A stretch of DNA of 52,190 nucleotides. Source: Thermotogae bacterium (GTDB lineage: Bacteria > Thermotogota > Thermotogae > Petrotogales > Petrotogaceae). Location: positions 1-52,190 of the forward strand of contig JAKJGQ010000004.1 in the NCBI GenBank assembly GCA_022704305.1. The letters are read 5' to 3'. Below, one piece after another: positions 10,383 to 19,281 of the stretch (positions are counted from its first letter, which is position 1; every line of letters starts with the position of its first letter). Position numbers and translations under genes: made by a program. A model generated the notes under the pieces. That model ran no database searches. It had not been told where the DNA came from and saw only the letters and a list, made by a program, of their open reading frames with translations.

Positions 10383-11732
10383 ATGAAAACTTCTTTCATC
10401 CTTATGGACTATCAGAATCAACCGGTTGATCCTGAGCTTATAGTAAAAAAGATTGCTGAATTTGCTAAAGTTATCGGAGGAAAGGCTTATGGACACTGGT
10501 CCAAATATCCGGCTACCATGTTCACGTTTTTAAAGTACGGTATAGAACTGATCGAAATGCCGGAAGATGGATTCTCAAATAAGAAAGGAAACGATATCAA
10601 ACTTGCTGTGGATACAATAGAGTCTATGTTCATGTTCCCGCATATAGAATCATACGTTCTTGTGACTGGGGACGCAGACTTTCTGCCACTGGTGAGAAAA
10701 CTCAAAACATACGGGAAATCTGTAATTGTCATCAGCCGCAGCAAAACCACATCCGCAGATATGCAGCTGGCAGCCGATATGTATATTCCATACGAGGATA
10801 TTGTAAAAAATGAATCTATAGTGGATATAGATACCTTTGATGATCTTGTCGAAGAGATAATACGAAAGACTGATGAAAAAAATCTTTCTCCCGATGAGGC
10901 AATCGTAAAAAGAATTATTACCGGCATCGGCGTTGACTATTCAAAATTCAGGTATACTTCCATGAATGCTTTTGTAGAAGATATATTGAAAGCTATAAAG
11001 TGCAGGCTTATGAACAGTGATGAAGTCAGTGAATATGAAGAGAACTACATGCGTTTCATGGAAAGACTTATCGTTACATCCATAACCCCCGTTGACTACA
11101 AATCTCTTGAATCGACTGCCATATCCCGCCATCCGTGGATATCATCAAATTCAAGAACATCGTTGAAAGATTTGATAAAAAATATGATAGAATCTAAGAG
11201 ACTGATAAAAACAGATTCCGGAATCCTGAAAGTACCCGCTCCACGAAGATGGGAGATAAAGTATGAAAAACTCCTTCCATACCCGGAGTACAGAAACAAC
11301 TTCGTAAATATGACTTTCAAATCGTTTGCAGAGAAAAAGTCAAACACTATATACGAGGTTCTTCATCAGGCAAAGGATTCTCTTGGTCTTACAAACAAAG
11401 CTATAAGCTCTTTCGGTATCGCCCTTAAGTTTTCAGGTATGTTCCTTGGAAAAGACGGCAGCGATTATGTTAGCATTAAAACTCCCGTCATAATAAAAGG
11501 CAGTTTTGAACAGCTTAAAGCTTCAATGGATACTTTTTACATTAAAAGGATCCTTAAAGATGAAGATATTCATTCACAGGATATTAAGTATGTCTCAGAG
11601 TATGTGTTCGATAATCAGGATGAAAAAACCTGCATCAGCCTGCTTAAGGAACTTATACAAAAAAATGAAGTCGTTTTTGAAAAACCGTTTTACAAATATA
11701 TCAGAAGAACTCAGAATAATGAAGAAAATTAG
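10383..11732 (+). CDS. NYN-domain (LabA/PIN-like) putative RNase with LOTUS-like tail
   Basis: 449 aa. Residues about 1-140 form a NYN/PIN-like nuclease fold: SFILMDYQN supplies the first acidic residue and VTGDADFLPLVRKLKTYGK carries the conserved Asp pair; the strand KSVIVIS follows. The rest contains two or three segments like OST-HTH/LOTUS domains, the clearest at about 185-215 (IGVDYSKFRYTSMNAFVEDIL) and another near 265-300. Start 10383 follows GGAGG. It is 12 bases upstream of hfq, so the two are probably co-transcribed, which suggests a role in RNA turnover or processing. Nuclease activity is inferred from the fold. Confidence 0.75.
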   Translation: MKTSFILMDYQNQPVDPELIVKKIAEFAKVIGGKAYGHWSKYPATMFTFLKYGIELIEMPEDGFSNKKGNDIKLAVDTIESMFMFPHIESYVLVTGDADFLPLVRKLKTYGKSVIVISRSKTTSADMQLAADMYIPYEDIVKNESIVDIDTFDDLVEEIIRKTDEKNLSPDEAIVKRIITGIGVDYSKFRYTSMNAFVEDILKAIKCRLMNSDEVSEYEENYMRFMERLIVTSITPVDYKSLESTAISRHPWISSNSRTSLKDLIKNMIESKRLIKTDSGILKVPAPRRWEIKYEKLLPYPEYRNNFVNMTFKSFAEKKSNTIYEVLHQAKDSLGLTNKAISSFGIALKFSGMFLGKDGSDYVSIKTPVIIKGSFEQLKASMDTFYIKRILKDEDIHSQDIKYVSEYVFDNQDEKTCISLLKELIQKNEVVFEKPFYKYIRRTQNNEEN

Positions 11733-11744
11733 GAGGTTCCTTTT

Positions 11745-11987
11745 ATGGCAGAAAAAACCAAAATCCAGGACAAGCTGCTGAACATAGCCAGAGTAAACAA
11801 CATAGAACTTAAGATCTTTTTTGAAGGAACGTTCAGTATTTCAGGTTACATAAAGTCATTTGATGAGTTTACAGTGCTGATAGAAAAAGACGGACAGCAG
11901 ACTCTTATATATAAGAGCTCCATAAGCCGTATAGATCCCATGAAGACTATAATGCTGTTTCCAAAGGATTCAACCTTCAAAAAATAG
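11745..11987 (+). CDS. hfq: RNA chaperone Hfq, divergent
   Basis: Eighty-residue Lsm protein. Sm1 is in QDKLLNIARVNNIELKIFFEGTFSISGYIKSFDEFTVLI and Sm2 in QTLIYKSSISRI. The usual Sm2 signature is YKHAIS; here the His-Ala pair is Ser-Ser, and the proximal U-pocket His is therefore missing. QDK and the FDEFTVL segment are otherwise as expected for Hfq. The AGGAGG site at 11731-11736 lies in the end of the NYN gene. Likely a hexamer that anneals sRNA and mRNA, with altered proximal-face specificity. No long acidic C-terminal tail. Confidence 0.88.
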   Translation: MAEKTKIQDKLLNIARVNNIELKIFFEGTFSISGYIKSFDEFTVLIEKDGQQTLIYKSSISRIDPMKTIMLFPKDSTFKK

Positions 11988-12001
11988 CGGTTTTAAACTT
12001 T

Positions 12002-12029
12002 AAGGGAGATACTCTCTCCCTTATTTTTA
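12002..12029 (+). terminator. Intrinsic terminator after hfq
   Basis: Arms AAGGGAGA / TCTCCCTT with a five-base loop, followed by ATTTTTAA. Confidence 0.85.
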
Positions 12030-12109
12030 ACGCAATTTAAAATAAACAGCTTATAAAAAATACACTTTGAGAGTACCATTATGATAAGACTATTTTTTCG
12101 GAGGTAAGC

Positions 12110-13480
12110 ATGGATCATTCAAAAGTTTTAGGTGAAGAAAGCATAGAGAAACTTATTGTAAAATTTTCTATACCAGCAATAATAGGGATGCTGGTCAATG
12201 CTCTGTATAATGTTGTAGACAGAATTTTTATAGGTAATGGAGTCGGTTCTCTGGCACTTTCCGGATTAACAGTAACTTTTCCTATAATGCTCATATCTAT
12301 GGCTCTTTCAATGTTGATAGGACTTGGTGCAACCTCTCTGATTTCCATAAAGCTCGGAGAAAAAAAGAAAGAAGAAGCAGAAAAAATTGCCGCAAATGCA
12401 TTCACTCTGCTAATAGGAGTCTCACTGATTTACTCAGTAGTCTTTCTTTTGTTTCTTGATAAAATTCTTCTTCTTTTCGGAGCCAGTCAGAACACTTTGG
12501 CATATGCAAGGGATTATCTGAGCATAATCCTTTATGGTTCGATATTTCAGTTTATTGGTTTTGGAATGAACCATTTTATAAGAGCAGAAGGCAACCCAAA
12601 AAGAGCTATGAGTACCATGGTAATAGGTGCAGTTCTGAACACCGTTCTGGATCCATTATTTATATTTGTATTCAAAATGGGAGTTCAGGGAGCGGCTATC
12701 GCAACTATAATATCTCAGGCAGTATCTGCGGCATGGGTGCTTTATTACTTTATGGCAAAAAAAAGCACTGTAAAGATACACGCAGCCAATATGAAGCTTA
12801 GCTGGAAGTATGTACGTCAAATAGTATCTATGGGACTTGCGCCGTTTTCAATACAGCTTGTGGGAAGTATATACAATCTTATACTCAACAACTCTCTTGC
12901 CAGATACGGTGGAGATAAGGCCATCGCGGCCATGGGCATAATAAGCAGTGCGGCCATGATTGTTATGATGCCGGTCTTTGGCATAAACCAGGGAACTCAG
13001 CCTATCGTAGGGTACAACTACGGTGCAGGAAAGTATGACAGAGTAAAAAAAGCCCTTATGTATGCTTATATTGGGGCCACATCGGTTGTAATTCTCGGTT
13101 TTTTAATGGCTATGCTTTTCCCGACACAGATAATACAGTTTTTTAATAGAACAGACGGTGAGTTAGTCTCCATAGGAGTCCCGGCAATGAGAATTTTTTC
13201 TCTTCTTATGCCTGTTATAGGATTTCAGATTGTAAGTTCAAATTACTTCCAGGCAATAGGGAAACCTAAGAAATCGATGTTTCTTACTCTTCTCAGACAG
13301 CTTATAGTACTGATACCTATGGTTATTATACTTCCTCTTTTCTTTGGACTCAACGGAATATGGTACGCTGTACCGATGTCCGATGGAATATCAACCATGC
13401 TTACGGCAGTCTTTATGTACTTTGAAATGAAGGAGCTTAACAGAAAAATCACCGAGACTGTCAAGGTTCCTGCCATATAA
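12110..13480 (+). CDS. MATE-family multidrug/sodium efflux protein
   Basis: 456-residue membrane protein with about twelve helices in two homologous halves. The N-terminal PAIIGMLVNALYNVVDRIFIGNGVG is the classical MATE opening, and the MGLAPFSIQLVGSIYN stretch begins the second half. The Gly-Gln-Pro element appears as FGINQGTQPIVGYNYGAG. GGAGG precedes the ATG at 12110. Probably exports cationic drugs or metabolites in exchange for Na+ or H+; substrate unknown. The next gene starts two bases after its stop. Confidence 0.92.
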   Translation: MDHSKVLGEESIEKLIVKFSIPAIIGMLVNALYNVVDRIFIGNGVGSLALSGLTVTFPIMLISMALSMLIGLGATSLISIKLGEKKKEEAEKIAANAFTLLIGVSLIYSVVFLLFLDKILLLFGASQNTLAYARDYLSIILYGSIFQFIGFGMNHFIRAEGNPKRAMSTMVIGAVLNTVLDPLFIFVFKMGVQGAAIATIISQAVSAAWVLYYFMAKKSTVKIHAANMKLSWKYVRQIVSMGLAPFSIQLVGSIYNLILNNSLARYGGDKAIAAMGIISSAAMIVMMPVFGINQGTQPIVGYNYGAGKYDRVKKALMYAYIGATSVVILGFLMAMLFPTQIIQFFNRTDGELVSIGVPAMRIFSLLMPVIGFQIVSSNYFQAIGKPKKSMFLTLLRQLIVLIPMVIILPLFFGLNGIWYAVPMSDGISTMLTAVFMYFEMKELNRKITETVKVPAI

Positions 13481-13481
13481 A

Positions 13482-14456
13482 ATGGAGAACAACTTATACT
13501 GTAACCTTTGCGGCGTAAAGAACGATTTTTATTTCAGAGAAAAGAAAATGACTATAACTGTCAGATCAGAGCCGGTAGAGTTCAGCGGTATAGTTGCTGT
13601 ATGTAAAAACTGTGGAAATGAAATAGACAATAACGTTATATATCTGCGAAATCTTTTCGCTGCCTACCGCATATATGAGAAAAAGCATTCTCTGGCAGGT
13701 TCACAGCAGTTAAAAGAGTATGAGAAGCTTTTTATGTGTACTCTGCAAGAACTTTCAGTCCTCGTAGAGATACAATACTCAATACTGAAGAAATATACTG
13801 CGGGCGATCTTATGACAAAAGAAGACTCAGAAAAAATAAAAACTTTTTTGGATCCTAAAAAGTTTTTTGAACTTTTAGAAAAAAATAAAAAACTTATGAC
13901 TTCGGAATCTTATAAAAAAATTCTGGAAAAGTTAAAAACTTTTGACGGCCTTGTAAAAGAAAAAAATCCTTATGAAGCTATTGTACTTAAAGCCCATCCC
14001 TCTATTGACATTGAAAGAGTGAAACTGTCTTTTATGGCTGTTACAAGTATTGTTCCGGAAAAAAGCTATATACGGCTTATACGTTTCATGTGGCTTTGCG
14101 ATAAGTTTTTTTACAACAGCCACACAAGGCCATTTACCGGTATTTCATATATAAAACACCAGTCTGGCATCGATATTGAAAAAAGGACTGAATTTCTTTC
14201 TTACTTCGAGTTTGAAGGACTTATAGAGCTTTCCGGGACAGCTTCATCGGAAGATATTCTCAAAATATCCATAACACCTAAAAAATCTTTGCCAACGACT
14301 TTGTCTGAGGAAAATTTCAAAGCGCTGCAGTCTGTATGCACTTCCTACAAATCTTTAGGAAATGATGCGCTCACATCCTTTATCTATAAGTTTGAAGAGT
14401 TCAGAAATATAAAAAATAACCAGCAGATTGTTTTTTCCAAAAACGGTAATGTTTGA
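13482..14456 (+). CDS. MqsA-type zinc finger / HTH / Panacea (SocA-like) antitoxin-like protein
   Basis: 324 aa. The N-terminus is a YgiT/MqsA-like zinc finger: YCNLCG and, about 35 residues later, VCKNCGNEI give four cysteines. The middle (about 80-130: MCTLQELSVLVEIQYSILKKYTAGDL) aligns by eye with an XRE-like HTH of the form T-x-x-E-L-A, but is degenerate. The C-terminal part (about 175-300: YIRLIRFMWLCDKFFYNSHTRPFTGISYIKH) looks like the Panacea/DUF4065 domain. This domain order is that of Panacea antitoxins, yet no toxin gene adjoins it: MATE lies upstream and an ABC exporter downstream. It may be a regulator freed from its toxin. Assignment is by motif only. Confidence 0.6.
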   Translation: MENNLYCNLCGVKNDFYFREKKMTITVRSEPVEFSGIVAVCKNCGNEIDNNVIYLRNLFAAYRIYEKKHSLAGSQQLKEYEKLFMCTLQELSVLVEIQYSILKKYTAGDLMTKEDSEKIKTFLDPKKFFELLEKNKKLMTSESYKKILEKLKTFDGLVKEKNPYEAIVLKAHPSIDIERVKLSFMAVTSIVPEKSYIRLIRFMWLCDKFFYNSHTRPFTGISYIKHQSGIDIEKRTEFLSYFEFEGLIELSGTASSEDILKISITPKKSLPTTLSEENFKALQSVCTSYKSLGNDALTSFIYKFEEFRNIKNNQQIVFSKNGNV

Positions 14457-14468
14457 ACGGAGGGATTC

Positions 14469-16193
14469 ATGATCAAAAAGTTTATAAGCTACTATAAACC
14501 TCATAGGGGGCTTTTTTACCTTGATATTATCTGTGCCTTTCTAATATCTTCAAGTGATCTTGCTTATCCTATGGTAACCAGATACATAATCAACAGCGTG
14601 ATACCAGACAAAAACCTTTCAAAGATCTTTGCTTTCGGATTGTTCCTGCTTTTGCTTTACTTTGCAAGGATGCTTTTGGAGTACATAGTCGGATACTACG
14701 GACATATTCTGGGAGTACGAATACAGTACGACATGCGCAAAGAAATCTTTTCTCATATACAAAAGCTTCCTATATCCTACTTTGACAATACTAAAACAGG
14801 TCATCTGATGTCCAGGGTAACCAACGATCTTTTTGAAATCTCTGAAATAGCCCACCACGCACCGGAAGATCTTTTCCTGTCAATAGTAAAGATTATCGGC
14901 GCTTTCATACTTTTATGTACTATAAACTGGCAGCTTACACTGATAGTCTTTCTTATAATACCGTTTATGTTCTACTTTATGGTGGTATACAACACTAAAC
15001 TTGAAAATACCTTCAGAAAAGCAAAAGAAAGCTATGCTAATATAAATGCAAGAGTAGAGGAGTCCATATCCGGAATAAGAGTCGTAAAATCCTTCACAAA
15101 TGAGAGGTTTGAAAACATCCGTTTCGATGAGGGAAATGAAAAAATGAAAGATATCCATGAAGAGACGGTAAAACAGATAGGTATCTTCGATTCTACCATT
15201 CATTTTCTCTCGAACTCCAGCACAGTAATAGCTATGGTTGCAGGCGGCTACTTCGTATACACAGGAAGTATAAATATAGGTGATTTTGTTGCTTATATTA
15301 TTTATATGACCCAGTTCCTCCAGCCGCTCAACATTCTGCTCAGATTTGTCGAACAGTATCAGGAAGGAATGGCCGGTTTCAGAAGGTTTGTCGAAATACT
15401 TAATCTCAATCCGGAAAAAGAACTCGCCAACGGAAAGCTTCTTGAAAATGTTCGCGGAGAAATCAGCTTTAAAGATGTGTCTTTCAGCTATGACGATAAA
15501 AACACCGTGCTCAAGGATATCAACCTGACCATAAAAAAAGGTGAGAGTGTTGCAATAGTTGGACCCTCCGGATCAGGCAAAACAACATTGTGCAGCCTTA
15601 TACCAAGATTTTATGATATTGACAGCGGAAGTATACTTATTGATTCAGTCGATATAAACACTGTTTGTCTTGAATCTCTTCGGAAAAATATCGGAATTGT
15701 TCAACAGGATGTCTTTCTTTTTTCCGGAAGTATCCGGGAAAATGTTGCTTACGGAAAGCTTGATGCAACAGATGAGGAGATAAAACTGGCATGCAGAAAA
15801 GCTAATGCAGATGAGTTTATAACTGCAATGCCTTATGGCTATGAAACCATAATAGGGGAAAGGGGAATAAAACTTTCAGGAGGACAGAAGCAACGCCTTT
15901 CAATTGCACGGATGTTCCTTAAAAATCCTCCCATACTTATTCTTGATGAGGCCACATCCTCACTGGACAACAAAAGTGAAAGCATTATTCAAAACTCAAT
16001 TGAAGAGCTTTCAAAAGACAGAACCACACTTATTATCGCCCATAGACTGGCAACCATACGCAACTCCAAAAGGATAATCGTCCTTACAGAAAACGGTATA
16101 GAAGAAGAAGGGACTCACGAACAGCTTATAAAAAGAAAAGGAGTTTACTACAATCTTTATAATGCACAGTTTGAATCTCTGCTTATAGGATAA
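14469..16193 (+). CDS. ABC exporter, fused permease-ATPase half-transporter
   Basis: 574 aa of MsbA/Sav1866 architecture: six transmembrane helices in residues 1-310, nucleotide-binding domain 330-574. Walker A GPSGSGKTT, Q-loop NIGIVQQD, signature LSGGQKQRLSIAR, Walker B ILILDEATSSLD, and the switch His in IIAHRL are all intact. A single gene implies a homodimer. It is 12 bases after the Panacea-like gene; with the MATE gene it forms a three-gene operon that suggests coordinated export. Substrate unknown. Confidence 0.93.
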   Translation: MIKKFISYYKPHRGLFYLDIICAFLISSSDLAYPMVTRYIINSVIPDKNLSKIFAFGLFLLLLYFARMLLEYIVGYYGHILGVRIQYDMRKEIFSHIQKLPISYFDNTKTGHLMSRVTNDLFEISEIAHHAPEDLFLSIVKIIGAFILLCTINWQLTLIVFLIIPFMFYFMVVYNTKLENTFRKAKESYANINARVEESISGIRVVKSFTNERFENIRFDEGNEKMKDIHEETVKQIGIFDSTIHFLSNSSTVIAMVAGGYFVYTGSINIGDFVAYIIYMTQFLQPLNILLRFVEQYQEGMAGFRRFVEILNLNPEKELANGKLLENVRGEISFKDVSFSYDDKNTVLKDINLTIKKGESVAIVGPSGSGKTTLCSLIPRFYDIDSGSILIDSVDINTVCLESLRKNIGIVQQDVFLFSGSIRENVAYGKLDATDEEIKLACRKANADEFITAMPYGYETIIGERGIKLSGGQKQRLSIARMFLKNPPILILDEATSSLDNKSESIIQNSIEELSKDRTTLIIAHRLATIRNSKRIIVLTENGIEEEGTHEQLIKRKGVYYNLYNAQFESLLIG

Positions 16194-16196
16194 TAC

Positions 16197-16231
16197 TTAA
16201 CCCATAGGTGAAAAATCAGCCTGTGGGTTAA
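16197..16231 (+). terminator. Hairpin terminator between convergent genes
   Basis: Arms TTAACCCATAGG / CCTGTGGGTTAA (one mismatch) followed by TTTATT; it overlaps the stop of the minus-strand kinase and can serve both directions. Confidence 0.75.
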
Positions 16232-18393
16232 TTTATTACATGCACTGGAACGGTGAGAGTGAAAATGGAACCTTTTGAATACTGGCTTTCGACTGTTACA
16301 GATCCACCCATGGCTCTTGCATATTTTTGACTTATAACAAGTCCAAGTCCGGTTCCGCTTTGCCTAACGGTTCCTTTACGCTCTATACGGGAATAAAAGT
16401 TAAAGATCCTGCTGATATCCTCATTGCTTATACCTATGCCTGTATCCTGGACAGATATTTTAAGAATGCCTGGTTCAGTCATACCGACACTGAAGATTAT
16501 TTCACCCTTTTCAGTATACTTGAAAGCATTGCTGATGAGATTTATACATATCTGTCTGATTTTTTGCGAATCACTTATAATAAAGTTGGGTAACGGTCTG
16601 ATAAGATTGATTTTAAAATCTATTTTTTTCTGCCGTGCCATAACCTCAAAAAGCTGATATATGCTTTTAGCCTGCTCTTTTATGCTGAAACTGTCTAGAA
16701 TTACTTCATCTCTGCCTGCCTCAAGTTTTGAAAAATCTATTATCTCATTGATTATCTGCAAAAGATTATGCTGAGAAACTATAAGAATTTCCGCTATGTC
16801 CTTCTGTTCAATGTTTAAACCTGATTCAATGAGCATCTGGGTTATAGAAACCATTGCATTCATTGGCGTTCTTATCTCATGACTCATGCTGGCTATGAAA
16901 TCTGTCTTTTTCCTTGCGTTCTCCAGGGCTTTTTCTACGCTTTCGTTCATTCTTCCATTCCGTGCTTTTTCCTCTGTGATATCTCGTGCGATTGCATAAA
17001 GTAATTTTTCATCAAAAGCCAAGTAGAAGTCCAGAGCTATCCAGCCGCTGCTTTCTGCATTTTTAAAAAAGACCTCCAGAGATATTAAGCTCTGTAAAGG
17101 ATCGTTCATATGACAAAACTTTTCAATTTTTCCGACATCTTCACCAGTAAGCACCTGTCTAATATTTTCGGGATGTTCACTTCCGAAATACCTTTTCATC
17201 CAAAGTACCCAGGCCTGATTACATTCTTTTATTTTTCCGTTGTAATCAATTACAAGCAGCATATACAAAGGTAGACTGAAAAATTTTTGTAGGCTATGAA
17301 TCTTATTTTTTGTATATACTTTAAGTTTTATATGGAAAAACAACGTACCTCCTGCCAATAAGCTCAGAATGCCAAAGCTCATATAAGGCAGCAGTTTGGA
17401 TGGCAACTTTTCAGGAGGCTCTTCATTCTCATACTCCCATGCAAAAAATCCTTCCGTCCCAGAAGACGAGTCAGTCATGCCAAGCCGGCGGTAAGTTTTC
17501 CCTATCTCCTCCCACCGTCCCGGATTGGTATGGCCAAGCTCTACTTCTTTATTCATTATAAGACTGTCCCGGATAGCACTGCCTTCATATCTGAGCATAT
17601 CAATGTCCGCATCGCTGCGGTACTTCTCTTTTATAAGCAAGGCTATTTCATCTATATTATTAAGAGCATACTCCCAGCCTTTTATGCTCGCCTGACGGAA
17701 TGCCCGTACACGGAGAGGATAGTTATTTATCTCCTCTTCGGTTGTAAAAATACAGTCACCGTAAAAATCAATACCATACTTTAGCGGATTTATAACTCTT
17801 ATATCAGTACCCATGCTCTTTAAAATATACGGCTCGTTTGTAATATATACGGCCAGCGCATCAATCTTTCCTTCAAGCAGCATATCTGTATCAGCACTGC
17901 CGTCATAGTATCCGTAGCTTTGAGGATTTACTCCTTCCGACATGAGCATTGCTCCTATTTCAGCATCACTTCCGTCCTCGTGAAGCAGAATTCTTTTATC
18001 AATCAGATCTATAGGAGAATAAATATCAGAGTTGCCCATGACCATAAGAACCAATGGAGAATGTTGGAAAATGTTTGCAAGCAGTACAAGAGGATATCCT
18101 CTTAGCCTGTGCAAAAGAAGTTCAGATCCGCATACACCGTATTGTGCCTCTTTGTTATATACCGCCGCCACCGGAAAGACATCAGGTCCTCCTTCAATAA
18201 TACTTACATCAAGTCCTGCCTGTTCATAAAAACCCTTTTCTAAAGCTGCATAATACCCAGCAAACTGAAATTGATGGTACCATTTGAGCTGAAGCTTTAT
18301 ACTATAAAGATCTTTACCATATGAATCACTCTTATCTGCATATAAAGATGCAGATAAGAGCCATAATGTTATCAGAAAAATCAAAATTTTCAT
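16228..18393 (-). CDS. THI5/NMT1-headed membrane sensor histidine kinase
   Basis: 721 aa from the ATG. Signal peptide, then a periplasmic THI5/NMT1 (ThiY-like) solute-binding domain at about 25-320 (LKWYHQFQFAGYYAALEKGFY is its hallmark), one transmembrane helix at about 335-355 (LLPYMSFGILSLLAGGTLFF), a PAS domain at 380-470, HisKA with SMSHEIRTP (His505) and HATPase with NAFKYTEKG, DTGIGI and GTGLGL. No receiver domain. The family fold binds pyrimidine thiamine precursors or similar, so a sensor for these is plausible but unproven. The ATG at 18393 has no ribosome-binding site; an in-frame ATA at 18432 sits six bases after GGGGGGAG (18437-18444) and may be the real start. No response regulator adjoins it. 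Confidence 0.88.
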   Translation of the reverse strand: MKILIFLITLWLLSASLYADKSDSYGKDLYSIKLQLKWYHQFQFAGYYAALEKGFYEQAGLDVSIIEGGPDVFPVAAVYNKEAQYGVCGSELLLHRLRGYPLVLLANIFQHSPLVLMVMGNSDIYSPIDLIDKRILLHEDGSDAEIGAMLMSEGVNPQSYGYYDGSADTDMLLEGKIDALAVYITNEPYILKSMGTDIRVINPLKYGIDFYGDCIFTTEEEINNYPLRVRAFRQASIKGWEYALNNIDEIALLIKEKYRSDADIDMLRYEGSAIRDSLIMNKEVELGHTNPGRWEEIGKTYRRLGMTDSSSGTEGFFAWEYENEEPPEKLPSKLLPYMSFGILSLLAGGTLFFHIKLKVYTKNKIHSLQKFFSLPLYMLLVIDYNGKIKECNQAWVLWMKRYFGSEHPENIRQVLTGEDVGKIEKFCHMNDPLQSLISLEVFFKNAESSGWIALDFYLAFDEKLLYAIARDITEEKARNGRMNESVEKALENARKKTDFIASMSHEIRTPMNAMVSITQMLIESGLNIEQKDIAEILIVSQHNLLQIINEIIDFSKLEAGRDEVILDSFSIKEQAKSIYQLFEVMARQKKIDFKINLIRPLPNFIISDSQKIRQICINLISNAFKYTEKGEIIFSVGMTEPGILKISVQDTGIGISNEDISRIFNFYSRIERKGTVRQSGTGLGLVISQKYARAMGGSVTVESQYSKGSIFTLTVPVHVIN

Positions 18394-18592
18394 TATTAAT
18401 AAATCATTCTGTTTTAAGAATGCTTTTGATATACTTCTCCCCCCTGTTGATAATAATAATTATATTATAACATAATTTTAATTATTCCTTCTTTGTTATA
18501 AAAAAAATACTTTGTCCTAGAAGTTTAAGAAGTGCGGATTTAATAAATTTGATGTATAATCTGTATGATCATTTTTTATTGGGGGTAAGAAA

Positions 18593-18922
18593 ATGGAAAA
18601 ATCAGTAAGAACAACTCCGACTTTCAAGCTTGACGCATATGCAAAAAAAGATGTGCTTACCAAGCTTAAGCAATTGTGTACGGAACTAAAGCTTGAAGAT
18701 GAAATAACAGATATTTCCATAAGAGCGGGAAGAGTTTATCTGACATTTTCCCAGGAAATAAATACAAGGATAAGCATATATGACGGTTCTCTTGATCATT
18801 GCTCTCTGGAAAGACCTTATTCTAATGCAAAATGGAAATCTGTTTCGGAAGGAAGTATGAAAGCATGTCTAAACTTTATAAAAGAAAAAATTTTACTCTC
18901 AGGTGAAAAAGGTGATTGTTGA
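18593..18922 (+). CDS. Hypothetical protein, small, overlaps aroH
   Basis: 109 aa, no recognised family. Mixed alpha/beta pattern without signal peptide or membrane helix; about five strands are predicted by eye around residues 38-75. GGGGG and a TATAAT (18555-18560) precede the start, so it is probably expressed. Its end overlaps the start of the AroH gene by 11 bases, which indicates translational coupling and perhaps a shared process. Confidence 0.6.
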   Translation: MEKSVRTTPTFKLDAYAKKDVLTKLKQLCTELKLEDEITDISIRAGRVYLTFSQEINTRISIYDGSLDHCSLERPYSNAKWKSVSEGSMKACLNFIKEKILLSGEKGDC

Positions 18923-19253
18923 TATACGCGGAGCTACTTCGGTTGAAACCTTTTCGGAACAGGAGACGGTCGAACGTACAAAAGAACTGATGGAAGAACT
19001 TTTTCTGCGGAATAAAGTAGAACGGATAATAAGCATAACCTTCTCAGTCACGGAAGATATCAATCTTATAAACCCGGCTTCTATTGTACGCAGAGCCTTC
19101 GGACTTGACCATATTTCACTGATGTGTCTTAGAGAAGCTCACTTTGAAGGCTCAATGAATGGCATTATACGTGTAAGCATGTTGTGCGAGTCACAGGACA
19201 GCAATTTTGTATATCTCCATAGAGCCTGTATGCTCCGCCCTGATTTAAAATAA
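18912..19253 (+). CDS. aroH: Monofunctional chorismate mutase, AroH (Bacillus) type
   Basis: 113 aa; converts chorismate to prephenate for Phe and Tyr. The order of motifs fits the trimeric AroH fold: IRGATSVE at the start, ITFSVTEDINLINPA in the middle (B. subtilis has a comparable F-T-V-T-x-D-L-N-x-A-F-P-A segment), LMCLREAHFEGSMNGIIRVSML, and a VYLHRACMLRPDL end. The Arg in IRGAT and the Arg in ACMLRPDL match conserved positions. I choose GTG 18912, with AGGTGA five bases before it; GTG 18903 has no site. No other aromatic-pathway gene is in the window. Confidence 0.87.
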   Translation: MIVDIRGATSVETFSEQETVERTKELMEELFLRNKVERIISITFSVTEDINLINPASIVRRAFGLDHISLMCLREAHFEGSMNGIIRVSMLCESQDSNFVYLHRACMLRPDLK

Positions 19254-19277
19254 ACGGACCCGAAGGTCCGTTTTTTT
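19253..19277 (+). terminator. Intrinsic terminator after aroH
   Basis: Arms AACGGACC / GGTCCGTT with a CGAA tetraloop and seven T residues; it separates aroH from the convergent mechanosensitive channel. Confidence 0.92.
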
Positions 19278-19281
19278 GTTT

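Noticed and set aside
13400-14500. A toxin gene next to the Panacea-like protein
   Set aside because: Both neighbours are full transporters, and the gaps are too short for any ORF.
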